Source: Eutreptiella sp. 'Long Island Sound 2002' (Eukaryota; Euglenozoa; Euglenophyceae; Eutreptiales; Eutreptiaceae). Taken from it: a stretch of 64,000 bases of DNA. Shown in pieces: positions 36,251-47,600 of the stretch. Below the pieces are notes generated by a model. The model saw only the letters and a list, made by a program, of their open reading frames with translations. It was not told the DNA's origin and searched no databases. The first letter of the stretch is position 1. Each line of letters opens with the position of its first letter. The stretch lies in NCBI GenBank assembly GCA_964036045.1, contig OZ038379.1, forward strand, positions 105,338,025 through 105,402,024, given 5' to 3'. The position numbers were made by a program, and so were the translations under genes.

Positions 36251-36665
36251 AGGCCGCCTTTTTTTTCTGCTGTAAATGCGTGTAACAAAAAACCGTCAGG
36301 TCGCATAATTTTTTTTTTTTGCTGTAAGTCGTGTAATTTTTTTTTTCCGCTGTAAATGCGTGTAAGAAAAAAACGGTCAGGTCGTGTAATTTTTTTTCTG
36401 CTGTAAGTCGTGTAATTTTTTTCCGCTGTAAATGCGCGCAACAAAAAAACCGTCGGGTCGTGTATTTTGTTTTTGCTGTAAGTCGTGTAATTTTTTTTTT
36501 CGCTGTAAATGCGCGTAACAAAAAAACCATGAGGTCGTGTAATTTTTTTTTTTTTGCTGTAAGTCGTGTAAGCCGGCCTACACGACTTACAGCGAAGAAA
36601 AAAAAATTACACGACTATACGGTTTTTTTGTTACGCGCATTTACAGCGAAAAAAAAAATTACACG
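36251..36665. repeat. AT-rich ~78-bp tandem repeat ending in an inverted repeat
   Basis: GCTGTAAGTCGTGTAA recurs at 36321, 36400, 36475 and 36556 (spacing 75-81), alternating with CGCTGTAAATGCGCGTAAC and AAAAACCGTCAGGTCGTG. After the last copy the sequence turns round: GCTGTAAGTCGTGTA, an 8-base spacer, then TACACGACTTACAGC, and the following 70 bases mirror the preceding unit. A hairpin with arms of nearly 90 bases could form. Confidence 0.8.
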
Positions 36666-37015
36666 AATTACAACATACACGTGAGGAACGGGTGAAGGGA
36701 GCCATCAACGATGGACGAGTAGCTGCCCCTTTCGGGGGCCTCCGGCGTTTCATCTGAATGTTCAGGTACGTATTTGGGACTGCTTGGGTATGGTCCTACA
36801 GAAACTTTATGCATAGCGCGCAACACGCCCCCACAATGTGCAGGTTGGTGCCACGAGGGTTTTCGCAACACCGAGCCACGCCATGTCACGTCACGTCACC
36901 TCATGTGATGCCACGCTGTGCCATATGACGTCGTGCTAAATTGGGCGACACCTGCGCACATACATCATGTCATACCATGGCACGCCAAGACACAAGATGC
37001 CACACCACAACATAG
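36666..37015. other. Low-copy DNA grading into CA-rich sequence
   Basis: A short minus-strand frame (36668-36889) is open for 73 codons and ends in TAG, with no recognisable content. From about 36880 the sequence becomes a degenerate series of CACG/CATG words that leads into the (CACAT)n array. Confidence 0.3.
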
Positions 37016-37171
37016 CACATCACATCACATCACATCACATCACATCACATCACATCACATCACATCACATCACATCACATCACATCACATCACATCACAT
37101 CACATCACATCACATCACATCACATCACATGACATCACATCACATCACATCACATCACATCACATCACATC
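37016..37171 (+). repeat. (CACAT)n microsatellite, about 31 copies
   Basis: An uninterrupted pentanucleotide array, with one GACAT variant near 37130. Confidence 0.95.
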
Positions 37172-37565
37172 AAATGTCATCACGTCATATCACATCATGA
37201 GTACTGCCCAGCTCTACCCATGGGCTGGGTGCCGGGTGCGAAGCCGCGGGCGACAAGGCCCGGGCACTGCCTAAAGGCAGTGTACTAACAGTGTCGGGTG
37301 CGTGCACGCCCCGGTGCCAAGCACCATCCCCACGGACCCCGCGGCCCCTAGGACTGACCGCCTCGGCCCTGGGAACGGTCAGCGACCACTAGCGAGGACG
37401 GCTGACATAGCCTCCCCCTCCTCTCCCCCCAGCACGCCCGCCCACACACACGCCCCTGAATAGAGCCCAGGCATGCGCCCCCCCCCCAGGGCGCTGCCCC
37501 TGCGCGTGCCCCTGTGCCCCCCCCCCCCCCCTCTCCCAACCCCACGTGCACCCCCGTCCCTACAG
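37172..37565. other. GC-rich DNA, no gene recognised
   Basis: Long C-runs (37481-37560) lead into an acceptor-like CCCCCGTCCCTACAG ending at 37565. The overlapping open frames here are composition-driven. Confidence 0.3.
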
Positions 37566-38060
37566 GCGGCGTGGCCAACGGCGCGGAGGCCCCCCGAGCA
37601 GAGGGGCTTCGCCGGCACCGCCGTGGCCAGGTGTGTACAAGGGAGGCAGGGGCAGAGGGCACCGGGGAGGGGGCAGGCCAAAGAGGAATGAGGGGCTACA
37701 GCAGGTTGGCGAAGGGGTCAAGAGATGGAGGGGTCGACCTCCCCCCCTTCCCCCCCCTCCCCCTCCCGTGCACCCCCTCTGCCTGTCCCCCTGCTCTGTA
37801 GGAGGAACGCCACCAGAGGCCGGGAGATGAACCTGCCTCCCTGGGCCTGATCCGGTTGCGGCAAGGAGGGCAGGCCCCCCGCAGTGGGGCTTCGCCAGCG
37901 ACCAGGTCTGCCTAAAGGGTAGCAGGGAAGGGGGCAAAGGGGAAGTGGGTCATGGAGAGAGCAAGGGGACCCACAGGGCGAGAGGGAGTGGTGGGACGGT
38001 CCAGTAGGACCCCTGCCCCTCCCCCTGAACAACCCACCGCCCCTCCCTGCAGCCGGGGAT
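37566..38060 (+). other. Duplicated exon-intron-like cassettes
   Basis: Two segments look like small exons. 37566-37630 is preceded by a C-rich tract ending TACAG and followed by GTGTGTAC. 37802-37905 is preceded by ...CTGCTCTGTAG and followed by GTCTGCC. A third acceptor CCTCCCTGCAG ends at 38052. Both exon-like segments end alike (GGGCTTCGCC(G/A)GC...CCAG then GT). The introns would be 171 and 147 bp, G-rich at the 5' side and C-rich at the 3' side, the style of green-algal introns. The peptide would be short and Gly/Pro/Arg-rich. It could equally be a ~280-bp GC-rich tandem repeat that happens to carry these signals. Confidence 0.3.
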
Positions 38061-38984
38061 GGCGACAGAGCCAACTGTTAACGCGCCACTGCGCTGGGGA
38101 AATGGCACGCACCCCGCGCTGCCGAGGACCCCCTCCCCAAGCCAATGGAACTTGTGGGCAGTGCCCTATGCCGGGCGGAACCCTCCCATGCTCGTGGGTC
38201 GTGCCCTATGCAGGGCGGAACCCTCCAGGAAAGGAGCGGGGGGTCCCCCTCAACCCCCCCCGGAATGGGCGGCGTGGCCATGGTTCGAGGCCACGACGCC
38301 CTTGCGCGGCGCAACGAAGGAACTGTCTTGGGTGTGTAAATTGTTGTGGAAATTATGATTACGAGTTGGTATTGGTTATATGACGGTCCCCAGCCCCCGT
38401 CCGGTTGGACATCCCAAGGTCACATATATCAACATGGCGGGAAGAAAGTTGCTCTGCGGGGGGGGGGGGGACACGGAAGCCCATTTTCCCAACCCCCCCC
38501 CTCCTGGCCCGCCGTGACGGGAGTGTGGGGGTTCAGGGCGGGGGTGCCCGACCTGCCGTGCCAGGGGGGGGGGGGGGTCAACCCAACATCTATGGCTCAA
38601 AATGATACCCAAGTCGCGCTGATCATTTTGACTACTCAAATGTGGGGGGGGAAATAATTGGTGGAAAAAAATTTTCGGGACAAAATTTTGTGTTCCTGCG
38701 CCTTTGGCGCCAACATCCGTTCTTACACAAAACAAAGGCCCAACACGGAACCCCATTTCTTCAACCCCCCCCGCAGAGCAATTTTCAGGTCGCCCATCCT
38801 TGGAGTATGGGTAACGTATAAGGCCCCGGGGCCACCAACTCGGCGCACACAATAGAGAGCGAGTCCGGGAGGGGTAACAGCCCCCGATCCCCCAAGGGGG
38901 GCCCCAATGGTGAGCGCACCACCGGAGGGGCATGTCTGCGGGGTAAATTTGTATATTCCTTTGGCTACAGGTACGCATTTCATA
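38061..38984. other. GC-rich DNA with G- and C-runs, no gene recognised
   Basis: A short direct repeat GTGCCCTATGC(C/A)GGGCGGAACCCTCC occurs near 38161 and 38200. Runs of G or C longer than 9 occur at 38460, 38494 and 38565. Minus-strand frames (38376-38978, 38723-38983) are open but unconvincing. Confidence 0.3.
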
Positions 38985-39520
38985 AAGTCCGGTCTTCCGG
39001 TCCGCCCGGTCTTCCCGTTTCGCGCAGTTTATTCTAGCAAAACTTGTACTTTACGCCGGTTTACGCAGTTTATGCAGTTTATGCAGACCGAACAGTTTAT
39101 GCAGTTTATGCGGTTCGTTTTAGTTTACCACAAGACCGGTCCAGACCGGTCCAGACCGGTCCTTGAACAAACCGCGTACAACAATCTAAACGGGCCGGTC
39201 CGATCATTTCGAGCAGTTTATGCAGTTTATACAGTTCGCATCAAAAACACGTATAAACAGGTCGAACCGGTCGGACCGCCCAGTTTAGCGCGTTTTATGC
39301 AGTTTGTTCAAAGACCGGTCCGGACCGGTCCGGCCTGGTCTTTACACGAAGTGAAATGAACGGTTCGGTCCGGTCGGTTCGATCAGTTCGTCTCGTTCTA
39401 TGCAGTTGGCGCAGAAGAAGTAAAAACCTTGTAATCCTTGTATCCCTTTTTCGTTTGAGTTCGTTTGAGTTGGTACAAAGACCGGTCTAAACCGGTCTTG
39501 TGATCTGCCAAACTGGTCTA
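38985..39520. repeat. Scrambled short repeats of GCAGTTTAT and GACCGGTC
   Basis: Two short words alternate irregularly: GCAGTTTATGCAGTTTATGC (39065, 39095, 39210) and AGACCGGTCCAGACCGGTCC (39133-39165, again 39310-39335 and 39478-39500). ACCGGT is self-complementary, so the DNA is rich in small dyads. Confidence 0.6.
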
Positions 39521-40264
39521 CATGCAAAACTCTAATCCTTCGTCGAGTCATCAAAAAACACCAAAACCACAAGATCCGCCACATGCAAATACCCCTGACC
39601 CAACTTTTCACACAAAAGTCACAATTTGCACAAAAATCCAGACCGGACAAGACCGTTGTGCTAGCAGCCAAAGGAATATTAAGTATTTAACGCAAACACC
39701 TTGCCTATATTGCCTTAAAGAATGCTTAAAGGGTTAAAGGGCCTCCCCCGGGCCCAGTTAAGTGCGCACCCCAGACCCGGACTCCACCGGCCGCGTTGAG
39801 GCGAGCCCAAAGTCTGGGTATGACGGGCCAGACGTAAGTGCTGGTGGTCGAGCCTCTTCGCCTCCCCGCGTGCTGCCCAAGGGGGCCCTAAGTACCGTAT
39901 GGTTCGGGAGTGAAGCCCCGGCGGAACTTAGGGTTCTGGTTAAGAGGACTCACGTTGAGTCCCTGCTACTGCTACCCCGGGGTTATGATCTCTGATACCG
40001 CCTGCCTACCTCGCCTGCTTGCTGCTTAGCCGGGTAGGGGCGGACGGTAACCCCATCCTACAGCTAGCGGAGGCGAGGCGTTAGTATGGTCTTCGGACTG
40101 GAGGACCCAGCCCGGAGCTCTACGAATGAGGAAGCCCGACGCCAATAGTGGTGAGGCAGGCCGGTAAGGGCGTGTCTCAGCAACGGCCAAGAGCCCGGCA
40201 GGGCCTCTAGACCGCCCTGGCTGGCAGGCAGGCGCCGTTGCAGACTATCGCCCCCTAACAGCGC
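39521..40264. other. GC-rich low-copy DNA preceding the 92-bp array
   Basis: I see no repeat or recognisable gene. A plus frame at 39762-39995 is open for 77 codons and ends in TGA. The right edge passes into the first 92-bp units without a sharp boundary. Confidence 0.25.
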
Positions 40265-43200
40265 CCCCCAGGAACCGGCCGCCACCTGAGCAAGACCCTC
40301 TGTCCCCCCAGTCGGGTATGCCCAGGCCGTTTGGGGCTCCTACCCCTGCACGCCCCCCCTTGAGCACCAACCACCACCTGGACAGAACTCCACGTCTACC
40401 CATGTTGGTGTGCCCGGGCCGTTGGGAAATGCTGTCCCCCGCACGCCCTCCTTGAGCACTGACCACTGCCTGACTATGACACCCCGTCCCCCCAGGCCGG
40501 TGAGCCCGGGCCTTTTCGGAGGTGCTGCCCCCCGCAGGCCCTCCTCGAGCACCGACCACCACCTAGGCAGGACTCCCCGTCCCCCCATGCAGGTGTGCCC
40601 GGGCCGGAACTGCTACCCCCCGCAGGCCCTCCCTGAGCACCGAGCACCACCTGGGCAGGACTCCCCGTCCCCCCAGGCTGGTGTGCCCGGGCCGTTGGGA
40701 ACTGCTACCCCCTGCACGCCTTCCTGGAGTACCGACCACCGTGTGGGCAGGACTCCATATCTCCCCAGGTTGGTGTGCCCGGGCCATTGGGAACTTCTGC
40801 CCCCCACAGGCCCACCTTGAGCAGCGACCACCGCCTGGGTAGGACTCCCCGTCCCCCAAGGCTGGTGTGCCCGGGACGTTGGGAACTGCTGGCCCCGCAG
40901 GCCCTCCTTGAGTACCGACCACGGTCTGGGCAGCACTCCTCGTCCCCCCAGGCTGGTGTGCCCGGGCCGTTGGGAACCGCTACTCCCCGCAGGCCCTCAT
41001 TGAGCACCGATTAGCACCTAGACATGACTCCCCGTCCCCTCATGCAGGTGTGGCCGGGCCGTTGGGAACTGCTACCCCCTGCATGCCCTCCTAGAGTACC
41101 GACCACCGCCTAGGCGGGACTCCCCGTCCCCCCAAGCTGGTGAGCCCGGGCCTTTGAGGAGCTGCTGCCCCCTGCAGCTCTTGCTTGAGCACCGACCACC
41201 GCCTGGGCAGGACTCCACGTCGCCCAAGGGTGGTGTGGCGGGGCCATTGGGAACTGCTACCCCCCCGAGGCCCTCTTTGAGCACAGACCACCACCTGGGC
41301 AGCACTCCTCGTCCCCCCAGGCAGGTGTGCCCGGGCCGTTGGGAACTGCTACTCCCCGCAGGCCCTCATTGAGCACCGATTAGCACCTAGACACGACTCT
41401 CCGTCCGCTCATGCAGGTGTGGCCGGGCCGTTGGGAACTGCTACCCCCTGCAAGCCCTCCTAGAGTACCGACCACCGCTTAGGCAGGACTCCCCGTCCCC
41501 CCAGGCTGGTGAGCCAGAGCCTTTGAGGAGCGGCTGCCCCCCGCAGCTCCTCCTTGAGCACCGACCACCACCTGGGCAGGACTCCCCGTCCCCCCAGGCT
41601 GGTGTGCCCGGGCAGTTGGGAACTGCTACCCCCTGCAGGCCCTCCTTGAGGGCTGATTACCACCTAGGCAGGACTCCGCGTCACCTCATGCAAGTGTGGC
41701 CGGGCCATTGGGTACTGCTATCCCTTGCAAGCCCTCCTAGAGTACCGACCACCGCTTAGGCAGGACTCCCCGTCCCCCCAGGCTGGTGAGCCAGAGCCTT
41801 TGAGGAGCTACTGCCCCCCGCATCTCCTCCTTGAGCACCGACCACCACCTGGGCAGGACTCCCCGTCCCCCCAGGCCGGTGTGCCCGGGCCATTGGGAGC
41901 TGCTACCCCCCGCAGGCCCTCCTTGAGCATTGATTACCACCTAGGCAGGTTGTCCCCGTCCCCTCGTGCAAGTGTGGCCTGGCCGTTGGGAACTGCTACC
42001 ACCCGCAGGCCCTGTTAGAGTACCGACTGCCGCCTAGGCAAGACTCCCCGTCCCCCCAAGCTGGTGAGCCGGAGCATTTGAGGAGCTGCTCCCCCCACAG
42101 CTCCTCCTTGAGCACCGACCACCACCTGGGTAAGACTCCCCGTCCCCCCAGGCTAGTGTGCCGAAGCCGTTGGGAACTGCTGCCCCCCGCAGGCCATCCT
42201 GGAGCACCGATTACCACCTAGGCAGGACTCCCCGTCCCCTCATGCAAGTGTGGCCAGTCCGTTGGGAACTGCTACCCCCTGCAGGCCCTCCTGGAGTACC
42301 GACCACAGCCTAGGCAGGACTCCCAGTCCCCCCAGGCTGGTGAGCCGGAGCCTTTGAGGAGATGCTGCCCCCCGCAGCTCCTCCTTGAGCACCGACCATC
42401 ACCTGGGTAGGACTCCCCGTCCCCCCAGGCTGCTGTGCCCGGGCCGTTGGGAACTGCGGCCCCCCGCAGGCCCTCCTTGAGCACCAATTACCACCTAGGC
42501 AGGACTCCCCGTCCCCTCATGCAAGTGTGGCCGGGCCGTTGGGAACTGCTACCCCCTGCAAGCCCTCCTAGAGTACCGATCACCGCCTAGGCAGGACTCC
42601 CCGTCCCCCCAGGCTGGTGTGCCCGGGCCGTTGGCAACTGCTGCCCCCCGCAGGCCCTCCTTGAGCACCGACCACCAATTGGGTAGTCCTCCCCGTCCCC
42701 GCGGACCGGTGTACCCGGGCCGTTGGGAACTGCTACCCCCCGCAGGACCTCCTTGAACACCGACCACCGCCTGGGTAGGACTCCCCGTCCCCTCATGCAG
42801 GTGTGGCCGGGCCGTTGGGAACCGCTAAACCCTGCAGGCCCTCCTAGAGTACCGACCACCGCCTGGGTAGGACTCCCCGTCACCGAGGATGGTGTGCCCG
42901 GGCCAATGGGAACTGCTACCCCCCGCAGGCCCTCCTTGAGCACCGACCATTGCCTCGGAAGGACTCCACATGATGGTGTGCTTGGGCTGTTGGGAACTGC
43001 TGCCCGCCGCAAGCGCTCCTTGAGAACCTACTACTACCTGGGCAAGACTCCTTGTCCCCCCAGGGTGGTGTGCCTGGGCCGTTGGGAGCTGCTACCCCCG
43101 CAGGCCCTCCTTGGGCACCGACCACCGCCTGGGTGGGACCCCCGGTCCCCCCAGGCTTGTGTGCCCGGGCCGTTGGGAGCTGCTACCAGCATAGGCCTTC

Positions 43201-44630
43201 CTTGAGCACCAACCACCGCATGGGCACGACTCCCCGTCCCCCCGGACTGCTGTGCCCGGGCCGTTTGGAACTGAGGCCCTCCTTGAGCACCAACCACCGC
43301 CTGGGCAGGACTCGCCGTCCCCCTAGGCCGGTGTGCCCTGGCCGTTGGGAGCTGCTACCCCCCGCAGTGTGCCCTAGCCGTTGGGAGCTGCTAACCCCCG
43401 CAGGCCCTCCTAGAGCACCGATCACCGCCTGGGCAGGACGCCCCGTCCCCCTAGGCGGGTGTGCCCGGGCCATTGGGAGCTGCTACCGCAGCAAGCCCTC
43501 CTTGAGCACCGACCACCGCATGGGCAGGACTCCCCGTCCCCCTAGGCCGATGTGCCCGGGGCCGTTGGGAGCTGCTATCCCCCGCTAGCCCTCCTACAAC
43601 ACCGACCACCGCCTGGGCAGGACTCCCCGTCCCGCCAGGCTGGTGTGCCCGGGCCGTTGGGAGTTGCTACCGCCGCAGGCCCTCCTTGGGCACCAACCAG
43701 CACCTGGGCAAGACTCCACATCTCCCCAGGCTGGTGTGCCGGGGCCGTTGGGAGCTGCTGCCCCCCGCAGGCCCACCTTGAGCACTTACCACCGCCTGCG
43801 TAGGACTCCCCGTCCCCCGAGGCTGGTGAGGCCGGGCCTTTTAGGAGCTGCTGCCCCACGTAGGAGGCTGGTGTGCCCGGGCCGATGGGAACTGCTACCC
43901 CCCACAGGACCTCCCTGAGCACCGACCGCCGCCTGGGTAGGACTCCCTGTCCCCCAAGGCTGGTTTGCCCGGGCCGTTGGGAGCTGCTACCGCCGTAGGC
44001 CCTCTTTGACCACCGACCACCGCATGGGCAGGACTCCCCGTCCCCCTAGGCCGATGTGCCCGGGCCGTTGGGAGCTGCTACCCCCCGCAAGCCCTCGTAG
44101 AACACCGACCACCGCCTGAGCAGGACTCCCCATCCCCCCAAGCTGGTGTGCCCACCCTGTTGGGGGCTGCTACCCCCCTCCGTCCCTTTTGCAGCATCGG
44201 CCACCACCTGGGCAGGACTCCCCGTCTCGCCAAGCTGGTGTACCTGGGCAGTTGGGAGTTGCTACCGCCGCAGGCCCACCTTGAGCACCGACCACCGCCT
44301 GGGCAAGACTCCACATCTCCCCTGGCTGGTGTGCCCGGGCCGTTGGCAACTGCCGCCCCCCGCAGGCACACCTTGAGCACTGACCACCGCCTGCGTAGGA
44401 CTCCCCGTCCCCCGAGGCTGGTGAGGCCGGGCCTTTTAGGAGCTGCTGCCCCCGGCAAAAGGCTGGTGTACCCGTGCCGATGGGAAGTGCTACCCCCCAA
44501 AGGACCTTGAGCACCTACCGCCGCCTGGGTAGGACTCCCCGTCCCCCATGGCTGGGTTGCCAGGGACGTTGGGAGCTGCTACCCCCCGCAGGCCGTCTGA
44601 GAGTACGGACCACCGCCTAACCGAGGCCGT
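40265..44630 (+). repeat. 92-bp GC-rich tandem repeat, about 47 copies
   Basis: The unit is GACTCCCCGTCCCCCCAGG, then a GTGTGCCCGGGCCGTTGGGA core, CTGCTACCCCCCGCAGGCC, and CCTTGAGCACCGACCACCGC. Between 41042 and 42794 there is a higher-order period: the variant word CATGCA(G/A)GTGTGGCC recurs at about 41042, 41410, 41685, 41962, 42240, 42517 and 42794, mostly 275-277 bp apart, which is three 92-bp units. Open frames in the array are short and composition-driven. Confidence 0.9.
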
Positions 44631-47600
44631 GAGGCAGAGTATTGCACGACTTCCACTGCCCACTGCCCCCAGGCAGTGAGGCAGTGCATCGCGGGACTTC
44701 CGCTGCCCACTGCCCCTACGCAGTGAGGCAATACATGATAGGAGTTCTACTGCCCACTGCCCCCAGGCAGGGGGGCAGTGCATTGCAGGAGTTGCAATGC
44801 CCACCTGCCTCGGGGCGGTGGGCAGTAGAACTCCTGCATTGCGTGGGCCCACTAGCTGGGGGGACGGGGCGTGCTACCTAGGAGGCGGCCGCTGCCTAAA
44901 GAGCGGAACTTCTGCGATGCACTGCCTCATTGCCCGGGGGCAGTGGGCAGTGCAACTCCTGCAATCCACTGCCTCACCACGTGGAGGACCGAGGCACTCT
45001 ATTGCAAGAGTTGCACTACACACTGCCCCTAGGCAGTGAGGTAATGTGTTGCAGGAGTTGCACTACCTTGTGCCCGCTGCCCTTGAGCACTGTGGCAGTG
45101 CATGACAAGAGATCCAGTGCCCACTGCCCCATGGAGTGAGGCATTGTTTTGCACGACTTCCATTGCCCACTACCCCTGAGCAGTGTGGCAGTGCAAAACT
45201 GGAGTTCCATTGCCAAATCCCAGACAGTTGGGCAGTGCGTTGCACGGGTTGCACTGCCTATTGCCCCCGAGTGGTAAGGAAGTGCATTGCAGGATTACAA
45301 CCATTTGGGTAGCGACCGCATCTTGAGCAGGACTCCCCGTCCCCCGGTAGGTGGGCCCGCAAATTGCACGCTTTCCAGTGCCAGCCCGCCGCAGGCGGTG
45401 TGGCAAAGCAAAGCAAGAGTTGCACTGCCCACTGCCCATAGGGAGCCACGCAGTGCGTTGCTGGGGTTGCCCTGCCCAATGCCCCTAGGCCGCGTGGCAG
45501 TGCTGGACAGGAGTTCCACTGCCCACTGCCACCAGGAGGTGAGGCAGCGCATTGCAAGAGTTGCAATGCCCCCAAGGCAGTGTGGCAGTGCATTACAAGA
45601 GTTCACTCTAAAGGTAGCGACTGCGTCGTGGGCAGGACTGCCAGCCCCCCGAGCGGGTGGGCCTGCGGTCTGCAGGAAATCAGCTGCCCGCCGCCGCGAG
45701 GTGGAGTGGCACTGCGTTGGAGGAGTTGCACTAACCCCCCCCCCCGATTTAGAATGAGCCGGTCGTTAAATTCGGGCAGCGCGTTGCAAATTTTCCCGGG
45801 GGTCGTTGTAATTGTGGGGGGTCGTTCTATTTGTCATGCATGTGCCATTGTGAGCAGAGTAGAGGGCAGGCCTACACTTTCCCAACAATCCGAGAGAGGG
45901 TGCTAAAGGTATCACAATCTGCCTCCTGTGCAGGCCTTTGGTCCAGCCGAGCTGCTGGAGGCAACATACAGAACTTCATGGCTTGTGCACCAGTCCATGT
46001 GTGTCTACACCTGTTGAGCAGTGCAGTTTCTATTGAAGGCCATTGCCTTTGCACCTGTCCATGAGTCTCAGCAACTGTTGAGCACTGCAGTTGCAATTGG
46101 AAGTTCATTTCCTGTCCACCTGTCCATGTGTCTCACTCTTTGCCTGGGGTTTGGGTCTCAGCACGAGTCGGTTTATTTGGTTGGCATGCTCCTGGAAACA
46201 CGGGGGGTCCTTGTATACGGGGGGGGGGTCGTTCTAGTGGGGAGGGTCGTTCTACACGGGGGGGGGGGGTTTACCCACTGGCCCCAGGCAGTGAGGCGGT
46301 GCATTGCACGAATTGCACTGCCCACTACCCCTAGGCAGTGTCGCGGCACATTGCAAGGGTACCGCTTTGCAGGCAGCGACCGCCTCCTAGGCAAGACTGC
46401 CCAACCCCCGAGCTGATGGGCCCGCGCATTGAAGGAGTTCCACTGCCAACCGCCCCCCGGCGGTGTCGCAGTGCATTGCAGGAGTTGAATTGGTCACTGC
46501 CCCAATGCAGTGAGGCCCTATATTGCAGAAGTTGCACAGCCCACTGCCCGCGGGCAGTGAGGCAATGTGTTGCATGTGTACCGCTATGCAGGCAGCGACC
46601 GCCTGCTCGGCAGGACTGCCCGTCCCCAGAGCTGATGGCCCCGCGCATTGCAGGAGTTCCACTGCCCACCGCCCCCAGAGAGTGGGGCGGTGCAAAGCAC
46701 GAGCTCCACTGTCAACTTCCCACAAGCCGTGAGGCCGGGCATTGCGGGAAATGCGCTGCCCGCTGCCTCTACGCAATGTGGAAGTACATAGCAGAAGGTC
46801 CACTTCCTACTGCCCACTGCCGCTAGGCAGTGAAGCAGTGCGTTGCAAGAATTCCACTACCCACTTCCCCCATGCACTGAGGCGGTGCATTGCGGGAGTT
46901 GCAGTGCCCACTTCCCCTAGGCAGTGAGGCAGTGCATTGCAGGAGTTGCACTGCCCACTGCCCCTGTGCCGTGTGGCAGTGCTTGACAGGAGTTCCACTG
47001 CCCACTTCCCCAGGCAGAGAGGCACTTCATTGCAGGAGTTGCACTACCCTGTGCCCCCAGTGCCGTTAGGAAGTGTATTGCAGGGGTTCACTCTACAGGT
47101 AGCGACCGCCTCCTAGGCAAGACTCCCCGTCCCCCTAGCTGGTGGGCCCGCGCACTGACGGATTTCCACTTCCGCCCCCCCCCCCCCCCTCCAGGCGGTG
47201 TGGCAACGCATTGTAGGAGTTGCACTGCCCACTGGCCCTAGGAAGTGAGGCACTGCATTGCACGAGTTCCATTGCCAACCGCCCCCACGCGGTGTCGCAG
47301 TGCATTGCACGAGTTGAACTGGTCACTGCCCCAAGGCAGTGAGGCACTGCATTGCAGAAATTGCACAGCCCACTGCCCGCGGGCAGTGAGGCAATGCGCT
47401 GCAGGTGTACCGCTATGCAGGCAGCGACCGCCTCCTCGGCAGGACTGCCCGTCCCCTGAGCTGATGGGCCTGCGCATTTCAGGAGTTCCTGCCCACCACC
47501 CCTAGGCTGTGTGGCACTGCATTGCGGGAGTTGAACTTATCCCTGCCCCAAGGCAGTGAGGTAGTGTATTGCAGGGGTTGCACGGTCCACTGCCCGCGGG

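Noticed and set aside
22718-36285. Giant open frames of 950-1800 codons in the 85-bp array called as genes
   Set aside because: They exist in all three phases, end only where a unit variant creates a stop, and start at arbitrary codons. That is what a stop-free satellite gives without selection, so they are described under the repeat.
37016-37171. Telomeric repeat
   Set aside because: (CACAT)n is not a known telomere unit and lies internally with GC-rich DNA on both sides.
39730-40260. An rRNA fragment, suggested by the GC-rich structured look
   Set aside because: I could not match any universally conserved rRNA word.
40410-44510. Many 60-180-codon frames in the 92-bp array
   Set aside because: They occur on both strands, change frame from unit to unit and share the repeat's composition.
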